This document shows, piece after piece, positions 8,284 through 15,309 of a DNA stretch of 36,590 nt (positions are counted from its first letter, which is position 1; every line of letters begins with the position of its first letter). The notes below the pieces were generated by a model. It was not told the DNA's origin and did not search any database. It was given only the letters and a program-made list of their open reading frames with translations. Made by a program: the position numbers and the translations under genes. Source of the DNA: an uncultured Bacteroidales bacterium. Lineage in GTDB: Bacteria; Bacteroidota; Bacteroidia; Bacteroidales; UBA4417. The stretch covers positions 1-36,590 of the forward strand of contig CAIRMR010000207.1 in assembly GCA_903879715.1 (NCBI GenBank), in the 5' to 3' direction.

Positions 8284-8808
8284 GCTATAAATTATTTAAC
8301 CTGCACCAACTTGGAGCATTAATAGTGGTAGTTAAAAAAGAAGTAAAAGTTTATTATTTTAATGCTGTTGTCTGCTTTCAAATTGTTTAGAATATTTATA
8401 AGTTGATTGAAAAATACTGAAATGGATATAACGCTCTATGTGATATTCAGGCTTCAGATGCAAACACTATTAGGTCGTTCAGGATTGATGGTCCTCGTCT
8501 GGATGGTACAAGAGGTTGCATTGGATTGATCATTCATTAGGACCCACCGGAATTGGTTTTTTATGTGGGTTATGTGTATATATCTTCTTATAATAATTAG
8601 ACGTGAACCATTTCACTTTTAATTGTAGATCAATTTATTATATTTTAAAGATTAAGTATAATCAGATCTTTTCGATATCTAATCAAAAATATTAATTCCT
8701 GCAAAGTACTTATTATCAATTATATTTATGACTGTTTTTAATCGGCGGCAAGATCATCTAAAATTGACTATCCAAGATTAATATATAACCTAAAAGAACT
8801 AAAATCAC
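8284..8808. other. Divergent intergenic region
   Basis: Upstream of both the acidic-protein gene (minus) and the 70-aa gene (plus). It carries the second copy of the TGATGGTCC (8486-8494) / AGGACCC (8539-8545) arm pair. No further ORF or RNA gene was seen. Confidence 0.4.
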
Positions 8809-9021
8809 ATGGACCTATTCTACTATTATGACCACGACCTCCTTTTGGACTTCAATTCTATTCGTAAACGAGTAAAATCAATTCCTGAGTCAACTTTATA
8901 CAAAATTTTAAAGCGCAAGTGTACTGGGATTGTAAAGTATCAAAATAAGATTTTATATCGATATAGTAATTTGCTTGAATTGCCAGAGCTTTACAAAGAA
9001 ATCAAAAACTATGAAATCTAA
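8809..9021 (+). CDS. Hypothetical protein, 70 aa
   Basis: Not recognised. A 70-residue basic, tyrosine-rich protein (MDLFYYYDHDLLLDF at the start; IPESTLYKILKRKCTGIVKYQNKILYRY in the middle). The middle could be a small helix-turn-helix followed by a wing, so a regulator is possible, but this is a weak call. It overlaps the next plus-strand gene by 11 nt in another frame, which suggests a two-gene operon. Confidence 0.55.
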   Translation: MDLFYYYDHDLLLDFNSIRKRVKSIPESTLYKILKRKCTGIVKYQNKILYRYSNLLELPELYKEIKNYEI

Positions 9022-9208
9022 GAAACACGTCATGTCCTACAAAGACTACAGGAAGTATCGAAACCGATTTATGAATATGAAATTGAAAAAATGGCTAGAT
9101 GATTTTCTTCCAAATGGAAACATGCAGGAACTACCAAAAAATCCTGATGAAACTGTGCCGGGCATGGAATATGGAAAGTCAAATAACATAAATCTTGATT
9201 CCATATAG
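9011..9208 (+). CDS. Hypothetical small basic protein, 65 aa
   Basis: I chose the ATG at 9011, which overlaps the end of the 70-aa gene by 11 nt; an upstream in-frame ATG at 8975 would give a longer overlap. The N-terminus is very basic and aromatic (KSKKHVMSYKDYRKYRNRF), then KLKKWLDDF and a proline-rich tail. It might bind nucleic acid. No family recognised. Its stop lies 4 nt from the stop of the converging minus-strand gene; a short GGATA/TATCC hairpin (9208-9223) sits at the junction. Confidence 0.55.
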   Translation: MKSKKHVMSYKDYRKYRNRFMNMKLKKWLDDFLPNGNMQELPKNPDETVPGMEYGKSNNINLDSI

Positions 9209-9212
9209 GATA

Positions 9213-9509
9213 TTATAGTATCCCTTTCTCTTCTAAGTGTTCCAGCAAATACCCTACTAAAGCTTCTGTAGGCTCATATACATCTATCATCAAATCACGA
9301 ATATCCGTGTTATCGATACTGGTAAATCTAACTAATCCGTTAAACCCTTCTGGGAATGTACCCTGATAAGTATTTAATCCAATAATTTTGATTTTTTTCA
9401 ATTTTGGCACTTTCAGCACCTTAACAAAATGGTTATTTAATTCAAAGCCTTTTTCTGATCTTGCTATGCGGGTTTTAGCCGTCAAAGCACTTTTTTCATC
9501 TCTATTCAT
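9213..9509 (-). CDS. Hypothetical protein, 98 aa
   Basis: Not recognised. A 98-residue soluble alpha/beta protein: basic N-terminus (DEKSALTAKTRIARSEKGF), strands around VLKVPKLKKIKIIGLNTYQGTF and FNGLVRFTSIDNTDI, then DLMIDVYEPTEALVGYLLEHLEEKG. The 13-mer TAAACCTAAAATT (minus strand) directly precedes the ATG, and the identical 13-mer lies 11 nt before the ATG of the next upstream gene (start 9925). The two genes may share expression control. Confidence 0.65.
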   Translation of the reverse strand: MNRDEKSALTAKTRIARSEKGFELNNHFVKVLKVPKLKKIKIIGLNTYQGTFPEGFNGLVRFTSIDNTDIRDLMIDVYEPTEALVGYLLEHLEEKGIL

Positions 9510-9676
9510 AATTTTAGGTTTAAAAAATTGTTTGTATTTATAATCTTGAAATTGGGGTACTCAGGTAAGTCTGGTCAATTAACTTTTTAGATATTACATA
9601 GCTAAATTTCTAACATTCCCAAACTTGCCATTTGTACCTATAATACTCTTCCGTGAAGTTTATCTAATCATATCAG

Positions 9677-9925
9677 TCACAGGCCCATCTCCATTTCTTC
9701 CGGCGTACGTGAATGCTCTATTTTATTACACATATCCATCATCTGTTTTCCTTTGTACCCAGCAACCAGGAGTGAAATTGTTGCCGTTTTAATTTTGGTT
9801 GTTAAATAATCATAGACCTTTTGATTATCTTCTTCCAGGCCTTGCAGCCCTTTCATTTTTTCAAGGAATAACCTTGTGTAAATGTCAATGTTGATTTCTT
9901 CAAGCACTTTTTTTAATTTTTCCAT
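9677..9925 (-). CDS. Hypothetical helical protein, 82 aa
   Basis: Not recognised. An 82-residue helical protein with charged heptad-like stretches (MEKLKKVLEEINIDIYTRLFLEKM; EEDNQKVYDYLTTKI) and a hydrophobic central ATISLLVAGYKG segment, ending PEEMEMGL. It is too polar to be a membrane protein. It shares the TAAACCTAAAATT leader with the gene starting at 9509. Immediately upstream lies the 1.2-kb noncoding region with the tandem array. Confidence 0.62.
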   Translation of the reverse strand: MEKLKKVLEEINIDIYTRLFLEKMKGLQGLEEDNQKVYDYLTTKIKTATISLLVAGYKGKQMMDMCNKIEHSRTPEEMEMGL

Positions 9926-10112
9926 AGGAGTTCATGAATTTTAGGTTTATGCCACTATCGGCGGTGTACTTACTTATATATGTATAATTGAAAAATGTAA
10001 TCTTATACTTAAAACTCAGATATTTTACCTGTCAAGCAAAAGGCTCAAATAGGTGCGAATTCTTTTGATTCCTTCACTGACCTGAATGACATATAGATAA
10101 ACACCGCTATGA

Positions 10113-10990
10113 TTTGACCTGCATTATTATATGTAAGAATATTGTTACAGATAACTCTTCCAGAAATAGCAAAAAAGGTTTAGGTTTACCCTGCATTGTA
10201 ATCAATGTGGAGAATAGTAACTGCGGTTGTTTCAAGGTTTCAATTTCTTCAAGTCTTGGTTTTGCCTGCATCTTTATAAGTTTGAATAATAGTTTAAGAT
10301 TGTTCCAATGGTTTCCGGAAACAATGAGAAATGTGTTGGTTTGGCCTGCATCATTATAAGCTTGAATAATAGTTTAAGACTGTTCCAATGGTTTCCAGGA
10401 ACAATGAGGAATGTGATGGTTTGTCCTGCATCTTAATCAGTGTCGATTATAGTTCCTGCAGATGTTTCAAGGCGTCACTTCTTTCAAGCTTTAGTTTGAC
10501 CTGCATCATTTATAAGTATAAATATTAGTTCCAAATTGTTCCAATAGCCGGCACAAAGCAGTAAGTGAGTGTTTGCCCTGCATTATATTCAATGTCGAGA
10601 ATAATTCCTGCGATTGTTTTAAGGTTTCACTTCCTGCAAGTATTTTATGAAACTATGTAGAATGTTTTGGTTTGAACTGCATCATAATCAATGTCAAAAA
10701 TCAATTGTTTTAAGGTTTCACTTCCTGCAAGTATATTATGAAACTATGTAAAATGTTTTGGTTTGACCTGCATCATAATCAATGTCAAGAATAATTCCTG
10801 CGATTGTTTTAAGGTTTCACTTCCTGCAAGTATTTTATGAAACTATGTAGAATGTTTTGGTTTGGCCTGCATCATAATCAATGTCGATAATAATTCCTGC
10901 GATTGTTTTAAGGTTTCACTTCCTGCAAGTATTTTATGAAACTATGTAGAATGTTTTGGTTTGACCTGCATCATAATCCGCCAAACCCAA
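10113..10990 (+). repeat. Eleven-copy noncoding tandem array with TTTGnCCTGCAT box
   Basis: The box GTTTGnCCTGCATnAT recurs with its CTGCAT at 10119, 10191, 10266, 10346, 10426, 10501, 10578, 10677, 10768, 10867 and 10966. Period is 72-80 bp in the first six steps and 91-99 bp in the last four. The last units are near-identical over their full length, indicating recent duplication; the early ones are diverged and fall into two types. Most units carry a GTTTC...GAAAC inverted repeat about 40-45 nt after the box; it is the perfect palindrome GTTTCCGGAAAC in one unit (10311-10322) and has an 18-nt loop in the 99-bp units. The 1.2 kb from 9926 to 11170 holds no credible gene. Function unknown: possible protein-binding array, replication/partition site or RNA array. 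Confidence 0.9.
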
Positions 10991-11170
10991 AACCACCTCT
11001 TTGTTATGGCTTGTGTTAGATTTAGTCGAAAACCGAATTTTTAGAACTCCTACCCTTTATAAAATTCTATCGGCAAAGCAAAAATGACTTAAACTTTTTA
11101 TAAACCGGCGCATATATTGAATGTAAGCTGCAACGTAACGCAGATAAATAAAAAATAATCTTAAAAAATC

Positions 11171-12367
11171 ATGACAAAAAATTTAACAAACAAAAAAGAA
11201 GCTATTGAAGGTGATTTAAATAAATCGCTTTTCACAATTGAAGAAGTAGCAGTTGAACTCAAGATGTCTTCCGAAGAAATCAAGGAACTTATTAAAAAAT
11301 GGGACATATGTGCGGTAGATGTTTTACAAAATCCCATTTTCTTTGATTCAAATCTTGGATTTGAAGATAATAGTATAAACATTGATTCAGATGGAATAAG
11401 AGTCACGAGAGATTGCATAGATCTCTATTTGAGACGAAAGGAACATAGAGATGCAGTGGAGGCCTTTTCCACAGCTATCTCGAAGTTTGATTTGGCTCAA
11501 GAGGAGATTGAGTTTATTTGTAGCACTTATGCTGAAAAGATTTATTATGTTCCAGAAGAATACCTTAATAATGATTGCACACTTATCTATCAACAGTTTA
11601 GAGAGCTTCAGAAAAACCACCCAGATAACTGGCAACATTATATTGAGCTAGATCATGATCGAAGATGGAATTTGCCGAGGGAATATTTCATTAACAAAAA
11701 CAACAAGATAAGGGAGATTTGGGACTATATCAATTATCTTAAAATAACAGGGCCTGAGGATGAACTAAATGATTTTGAAGATAAGTTCACAAAAGATGGA
11801 TTTCCTACACTTGCAAAATTAATGCCGATACCTTGTGATAAGGAATTGATAATCCAAACAGATGCAGAAGAAGTATTTCCGGAAAATATTATTGGTAATA
11901 GGATGATGACAGAGGCTGAAAAAGAAGATAAAATATGGAAATGGTGCATGTATAACTGGGGCACACCATATGATATTGAAGAAAACGGTGTCAAGGTATA
12001 TGGAGTAAGAGGCAAGAATAAACTCTTCACGCTTTTTAATACCAAACCGATCGACAGTTGGCTTAACGAGATTCAACATATGTATCCAAAACTAACTTTT
12101 CTTACTTATTATAGGAGCTGGGAAAGAAATATGTGGCATGTTGAAAGAACTAAAAATATAAATGGTGTGCCAAGGATTGAATATTATCAGGGCGGAGATA
12201 TAAGTGATGTTTTTAATGACCCTAAAATTCAAAGAAAATTTATGAAGCACGAGATGATAATTCGAAGAATTATTGAATTTGATAATTGGTATAGACCAAT
12301 AGATGAAATACTGAAAACGCAAGGAATCTTATCAAATAAATTTAGAGCCCATAATGATTTTGAATAA
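11171..12367 (+). CDS. HTH protein with YubB/DUF1281-like ferredoxin-fold C-terminus
   Basis: A 398-residue soluble protein. Residues about 19-60 look like a MerR/excisionase-type winged helix (LFTIEEVAVELKMSSEEIKEL). From about 209 the sequence follows the plasmid YubB/Api92-like family: FPTLAKLMPIP at 211-221, KWCMYNWGTPYD at 257-268, then FTLFNTKPIDSWLNEI and YPKLTF up to 310, where family members show WGTKW and F.T.WSPP-like motifs. These proteins are common on plasmids and conjugative elements with no settled function. The gene starts ~200 nt after the tandem array and reads away from it, so the array may form part of its control region or be its binding target. The family link is by motif pattern only. 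Confidence 0.78.
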   Translation: MTKNLTNKKEAIEGDLNKSLFTIEEVAVELKMSSEEIKELIKKWDICAVDVLQNPIFFDSNLGFEDNSINIDSDGIRVTRDCIDLYLRRKEHRDAVEAFSTAISKFDLAQEEIEFICSTYAEKIYYVPEEYLNNDCTLIYQQFRELQKNHPDNWQHYIELDHDRRWNLPREYFINKNNKIREIWDYINYLKITGPEDELNDFEDKFTKDGFPTLAKLMPIPCDKELIIQTDAEEVFPENIIGNRMMTEAEKEDKIWKWCMYNWGTPYDIEENGVKVYGVRGKNKLFTLFNTKPIDSWLNEIQHMYPKLTFLTYYRSWERNMWHVERTKNINGVPRIEYYQGGDISDVFNDPKIQRKFMKHEMIIRRIIEFDNWYRPIDEILKTQGILSNKFRAHNDFE

Positions 12368-12398
12368 TCTCAAGTATTACTATTAGTTGTTGCTTATC

Positions 12399-12428
12399 AA
12401 GGGGTGTGAATATGTCATACCCTTTTTT
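12399..12428. terminator. Intrinsic terminator between convergent genes
   Basis: AAGGG-G-TGTGA (12399-12409) pairs with TCATACCCTT (12415-12424), with one bulged G, followed by a T run. It lies between the convergent genes ending at 12367 and 12465. Confidence 0.7.
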
Positions 12429-12464
12429 ATGCGATATTCATCAGAAAAGGAACTAAGAAAAATA

Positions 12465-13160
12465 TTAAGACAGCTTTTCATTTAAATAAATACTGAACCC
12501 GCACTGCTTTGCTTTTGGATAATCATATAGGACTGAATCAAATATTGCTTGAAGTTGGTCGAATTGATTTCCTTCCACACCAAAGAACCGGCTTAGGAAC
12601 AATGTGTCAATTAAGATGCTATCAATCCAATGGATTATGCCGGTATAGCCAATTACTGCAAGTGTTCCTGTTTTTTGAAGGAAATCTTTAGCAAACTCCT
12701 CTCCATTTTTCCCTGCGAATATGTCACAACCTGCGAAAAATACAATATTATTGTATCGATCTAGTCCGCTAAACGCCTCGATAAGTTCATCTGAATCTAT
12801 TTCAGTGACCGGGGTTTTTAGTCCACCAGGTTTACCATGTACTGCTATGTAGAACAAGTCAATACCAGCCAATTTAGGATCCTGCCATATCAGACCATCT
12901 GGATATTTAGTATAATAGGACAATCCCGCACCACTATCAATCATGCGGTGTGTGACCACTATTTCTTTTTCGATCATCCAACCAATTGCTTTTAGAAAGG
13001 GTTTTACGCTCAATGGATCAGTCATGTTTTGGTTCCAATATGATTCTAAGCAGCAAATCTTGGGTATATAAGATCCCAGGTATTCTTCTATTAATCCTTC
13101 CTGCTCATTATTTAAAGGAGTGTTTGAATTTTGGCTATAATCTGAAAAGGTCGTTATCAT
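12465..13160 (-). CDS. Caspase-fold (CHAT/C14-like) cysteine peptidase candidate
   Basis: A 231-residue soluble protein. The pattern matches the caspase-like fold: a strand ending in a catalytic His (LFYIAVHGKPGGL, H108), then about 35 residues later a strand ending in a Cys (NIVFFAGCDIFAG, C145), followed by FLQKTGTLAVIGYTGIIHWIDS, a segment typical of small stand-alone caspase-like proteins. The N-terminal ~70 residues (NNEQEGLIEEYLGSYIPKICCLESYW) could be a sensor or pro-region. Caspase-fold peptidases in bacterial islands often act as abortive-infection effectors; here no obvious partner lies next to it, but the window begins with a restriction gene. It has its own short leader with a TATATATA motif. 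Catalytic assignment is inferred from spacing, not demonstrated. Confidence 0.72.
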   Translation of the reverse strand: MITTFSDYSQNSNTPLNNEQEGLIEEYLGSYIPKICCLESYWNQNMTDPLSVKPFLKAIGWMIEKEIVVTHRMIDSGAGLSYYTKYPDGLIWQDPKLAGIDLFYIAVHGKPGGLKTPVTEIDSDELIEAFSGLDRYNNIVFFAGCDIFAGKNGEEFAKDFLQKTGTLAVIGYTGIIHWIDSILIDTLFLSRFFGVEGNQFDQLQAIFDSVLYDYPKAKQCGFSIYLNEKLS

Positions 13161-13180
13161 GAATGTTGAAGTAGTTTACC

Positions 13181-13194
13181 TATATATATAAACT
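13181..13194 (-). promoter_or_regulatory. Candidate promoter motif AGTTTATATATATA
   Basis: Minus-strand AGTTTATATATATA 20 nt before the caspase-like ATG, similar to the motif before the ribbon-helix-helix gene. Low-complexity, so uncertain. Confidence 0.25.
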
Positions 13195-13511
13195 TTCGAA
13201 AATGGGAAAATTGAAACTGATTTCTTTTTATGGCAGTTAAACGAATTACTTAATTCACTTACTGTCTGTATATTTTAATGAAAGTTCTTAGGATGAAAGT
13301 AAACCTTAGCTTCAAACAACAATCCAACCTATTTACATATTTTTTCCTGCAATGCATTTTTAATCAAACTACTCAATATGCTTATGGTCTTTAATTCGAT
13401 AAGGTTTTACAGAAAACAAGTTCCAAACTAATGGAAGATCGTGTTGATTATGATTCAGGAGTTTCACAATCCTATTTGTTAATGCTAAACTGGTTTAAAG
13501 TTGAAATCCAG
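13195..13511. other. Intergenic region, no gene seen
   Basis: AT-rich. No ORF of note. Its right end runs into the tRNA-like sequence at 13512; a hairpin ACTGG...CCAGT (13489-13512) directly precedes it. Confidence 0.35.
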
Positions 13512-13540
13512 TATTAGGTTCGATTCCTGCACAGCTACTA
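13512..13540 (+). other. tRNA 3'-end-like sequence, candidate attachment-site remnant
   Basis: AGGTTCGATTCCTGC reads as a tRNA T-arm (TTCGATT loop, CCTGC right strand), followed by an acceptor-like ACAGCTACTA and, 10 nt on, a terminator. The left T-stem strand (TTAGG) pairs only in part, and no matching 5' acceptor or normal anticodon arm lies upstream, so it is not a working tRNA as read. A 3' tRNA end left at the edge of an AT-rich island is what integration into a tRNA gene leaves behind. Confidence 0.4.
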
Positions 13541-13549
13541 TTTTTGAAT

Positions 13550-13575
13550 CCTCACTATTTTAAATGAGGTTTTTT
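13550..13575 (+). terminator. Intrinsic terminator after tRNA-like end
   Basis: CCTCA (13550-13554) pairs with TGAGG (13565-13569), then TTTTTT. Short but well placed downstream of the tRNA-like sequence. Confidence 0.6.
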
Positions 13576-13682
13576 ATATTTCTCTAAATTTATTGATAAT
13601 CTTCATGTTAGGTGTATATTCTACTCATTTTATTCCATCAATAAAAAAGATCACTTTTGATATATCCTTCAGCATCAAAAAG

Positions 13683-13882
13683 TTAGATATTTCATCAGGG
13701 TTGTCTACATAGAAGCCCGAACTCGAAGAGTTCAGGGCTTTTTTATTTTATTCCGTGCGTCAAGCTTGCTTGTAAGCAAAGGAATAAAATAAAAAAGACC
13801 AAAGCTCACGCAGTGAGCGAAGGGCTTCGTTGTTAAGCCCTCCCCTTTCAGGATCATGAAATAATCCTGTCCCCGCTACTAC
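13683..13882 (+). repeat. Structured palindromic repeat, unit A
   Basis: Outer stem GAAGCCC (13712-13718) / GGGCTTC (13822-13828) encloses three helices. The first is GAACTC-GAA-GAGTTC (13719-13733). The second is a perfect 17-bp stem, 13738-13754 with 13781-13797. The third is GCTCAC-GCA-GTGAGC (13804-13818). A tail follows with CAGGAT...ATCCTG (13850-13869) and CCCCGCTACTAC. The lead-in TAGATATTTCATCAGGGT is shared with the distant copy at 36 kb. Sequence differs from units B-D in the stems, but pairing is kept. Confidence 0.9.
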
Positions 13883-14051
13883 GAAGCCTTGATGCGAAGC
13901 ATCAGGGCTTTTATTTTTTCAGGTGAGCTGCAAACGCGTTTGCAAGTGAACATGAAAAAATAAAAGACACAGGCGAACGAAGTGAGAATGAGGCTTCGTT
14001 GTTAAGCCCTCCCCTTTCAGGATCATGAAATAATCCTGTCCCCGCTACTAC
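13883..14051 (+). repeat. Structured palindromic repeat, unit B
   Basis: Same layout, 171 bp after unit A. Outer stem GAAGCC (13883-13888) / GGCTTC (13992-13997). First hairpin TGATGC-GAA-GCATCA. Perfect 14-bp stem 13908-13921 with 13953-13966, enclosing the palindrome GCAAACGCGTTTGC. The tail is identical to that of unit A (CAGGAT...ATCCTG, CCCCGCTACTAC). Confidence 0.9.
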
Positions 14052-14145
14052 GAAGCCTTGATGCGCAGCATCAGGGCTTTTGTTTTTTCAGAGGAGCTGC
14101 AAACGCGTTTACAAAGCGACGAAGAAAAAACAAAAGACACAGGCG
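14052..14145 (+). repeat. Structured palindromic repeat, unit C (truncated)
   Basis: Begins like unit B (TGATGC-GCA-GCATCA hairpin). The 13-bp stem 14077-14089 with 14124-14136 carries a compensatory T:A to G:C change. Similarity stops at GACACAGGCG (about 14145). The third helix, the GGCTTC arm and the tail are missing, and 40 bp later the decapitated M14 peptidase gene begins. Confidence 0.88.
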
Positions 14146-14196
14146 TACCTTCCTCAATCGGTCACTTACAATGCATTAATTTAAAAACCTGAAGAT

Positions 14197-15309
14197 GTGA
14201 CAGGCTTCAAAGTTGGAGAGTTCCTGATGAGCCATGACAATATTCTTGACTATTTCAAGCAGTTGGCAATATCATCGCCAAGGGTTAAATATGAAGTTTA
14301 TGGTAAAACTCACGAAAACAGACTGCTTACTTTGGCTATTTTCAGCTCCGAAGCCAATATAAAACGAAATGAAGAAATTCGTCAGCAGCACCCTCAATTA
14401 AGCGATCCATACAATTCTTCTAAACTAAATCCCGTCGATTTGCCATTTGTTGTATGGCTGAACCATAGCGTTCACAGGAATGAGCCCAGTGGTGCCAACA
14501 GTGCCTTGCTGACTGCCTATTATTTAGCGGCGGCCACAGGCAAAGAGATTGACGATTTACTCGATAAAACAATTATCCTGATTGACCCTGCCGCTAATCC
14601 TGACGGCATTCAACGTTTCTCGACCTGGGCAAACGGGCATAAAAGTTATATGACAAATCCTGATCCTGCAAGCACTGAACATAACGAATCCTGGCCTGGA
14701 AGCCGGTATAATCATTACGGGTTCGATCTGAACCGCGATTGGTTAACACTCGTACAACCCGAATCGGAGTTCAGAATTAAGAAATTCCTTGAATGGAGAC
14801 CAAATGTGTTGATCGATTTACATGAAATGGGAACCAATTCTACCTACCATTTCTCACCCGGAGACCCAAATCGGGTCAGCCCCCTTATATCATCTGCAAA
14901 CCAGTTATTAGCTCATAAATTAGCCGACAATTATGCCAAAGCTTTTGATAAGGCTGGTTCATTTTATTTTTCAGGCGAACGTTTCGATGATTATTTCGAT
15001 GGTAAAGGTGCTACTTATCCTGATATAAATGGTAGTGTGTCTTCCCTTTTTGAGCAATCCAGTGCCAGGGGCTTTGTTCAGGAATCAGAAAATGGATTAC
15101 TCAATTTCCCTTTTGGAATCCGCAACAAGTTTATTGGATCCTTATCAACTATCAATACCGCATATACTTTTAAAAATGAATTTCTTGAATACCAAAGAAA
15201 CTATTTCATTTCGGCCATTAACGAATCAAAAAAAAGAAAAACAAAAAGCCTATATTTTCGGAGCCGACTACGATCCCAATACGACCTTTGCATTTGCAAA
15301 ACTCCTTAA
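14197..15309 (+). pseudogene. M14 zinc carboxypeptidase, N-terminal fragment (5' truncated, frameshifted)
   Basis: This frame encodes the catalytic part of a Bacteroidota M14-type zinc carboxypeptidase. Zinc ligands are H93 and E96 (HSVHRNEPSG) and H209 (IDLHEMG); the substrate-binding DLNRDW has R180. The GTG used here is not a true start: the frame is open from 14185 and already reads KPEDVTGFKVGE, which belongs inside the family (PTPE.VLG..VGE), so the signal peptide and first residues are gone. The missing end coincides with the broken repeat unit C. At an A8 run (15228-15235) the frame shifts; removing one A restores a continuous protein with the next fragment. Either a real inactivation or a homopolymer error could explain the shift, but not the missing 5' end. 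Confidence 0.82.

Noticed and set aside
10114-10359. 81-aa ORF in the tandem array
   Set aside because: It reads through repeat units, has a cysteine/serine-rich composition with no fold, and the frame is not kept across the other units.
10113-10990. CRISPR array
   Set aside because: Repeats are degenerate, the units between boxes are themselves similar to each other instead of unique spacers, unit length varies from 72 to 99 bp and no cas genes are nearby.
13195-13575. tmRNA gene
   Set aside because: The 3' end is tRNA-like, but no matching 5' acceptor strand and no tag-peptide reading frame were found upstream.
13829-14051. Integron attC sites (GTTAAGC core in the repeat tails)
   Set aside because: A GTTRRRY-like core is present, but no paired inverse core (RYYYAAC) lies at the other end of the palindrome and no cassettes or integrase are seen.
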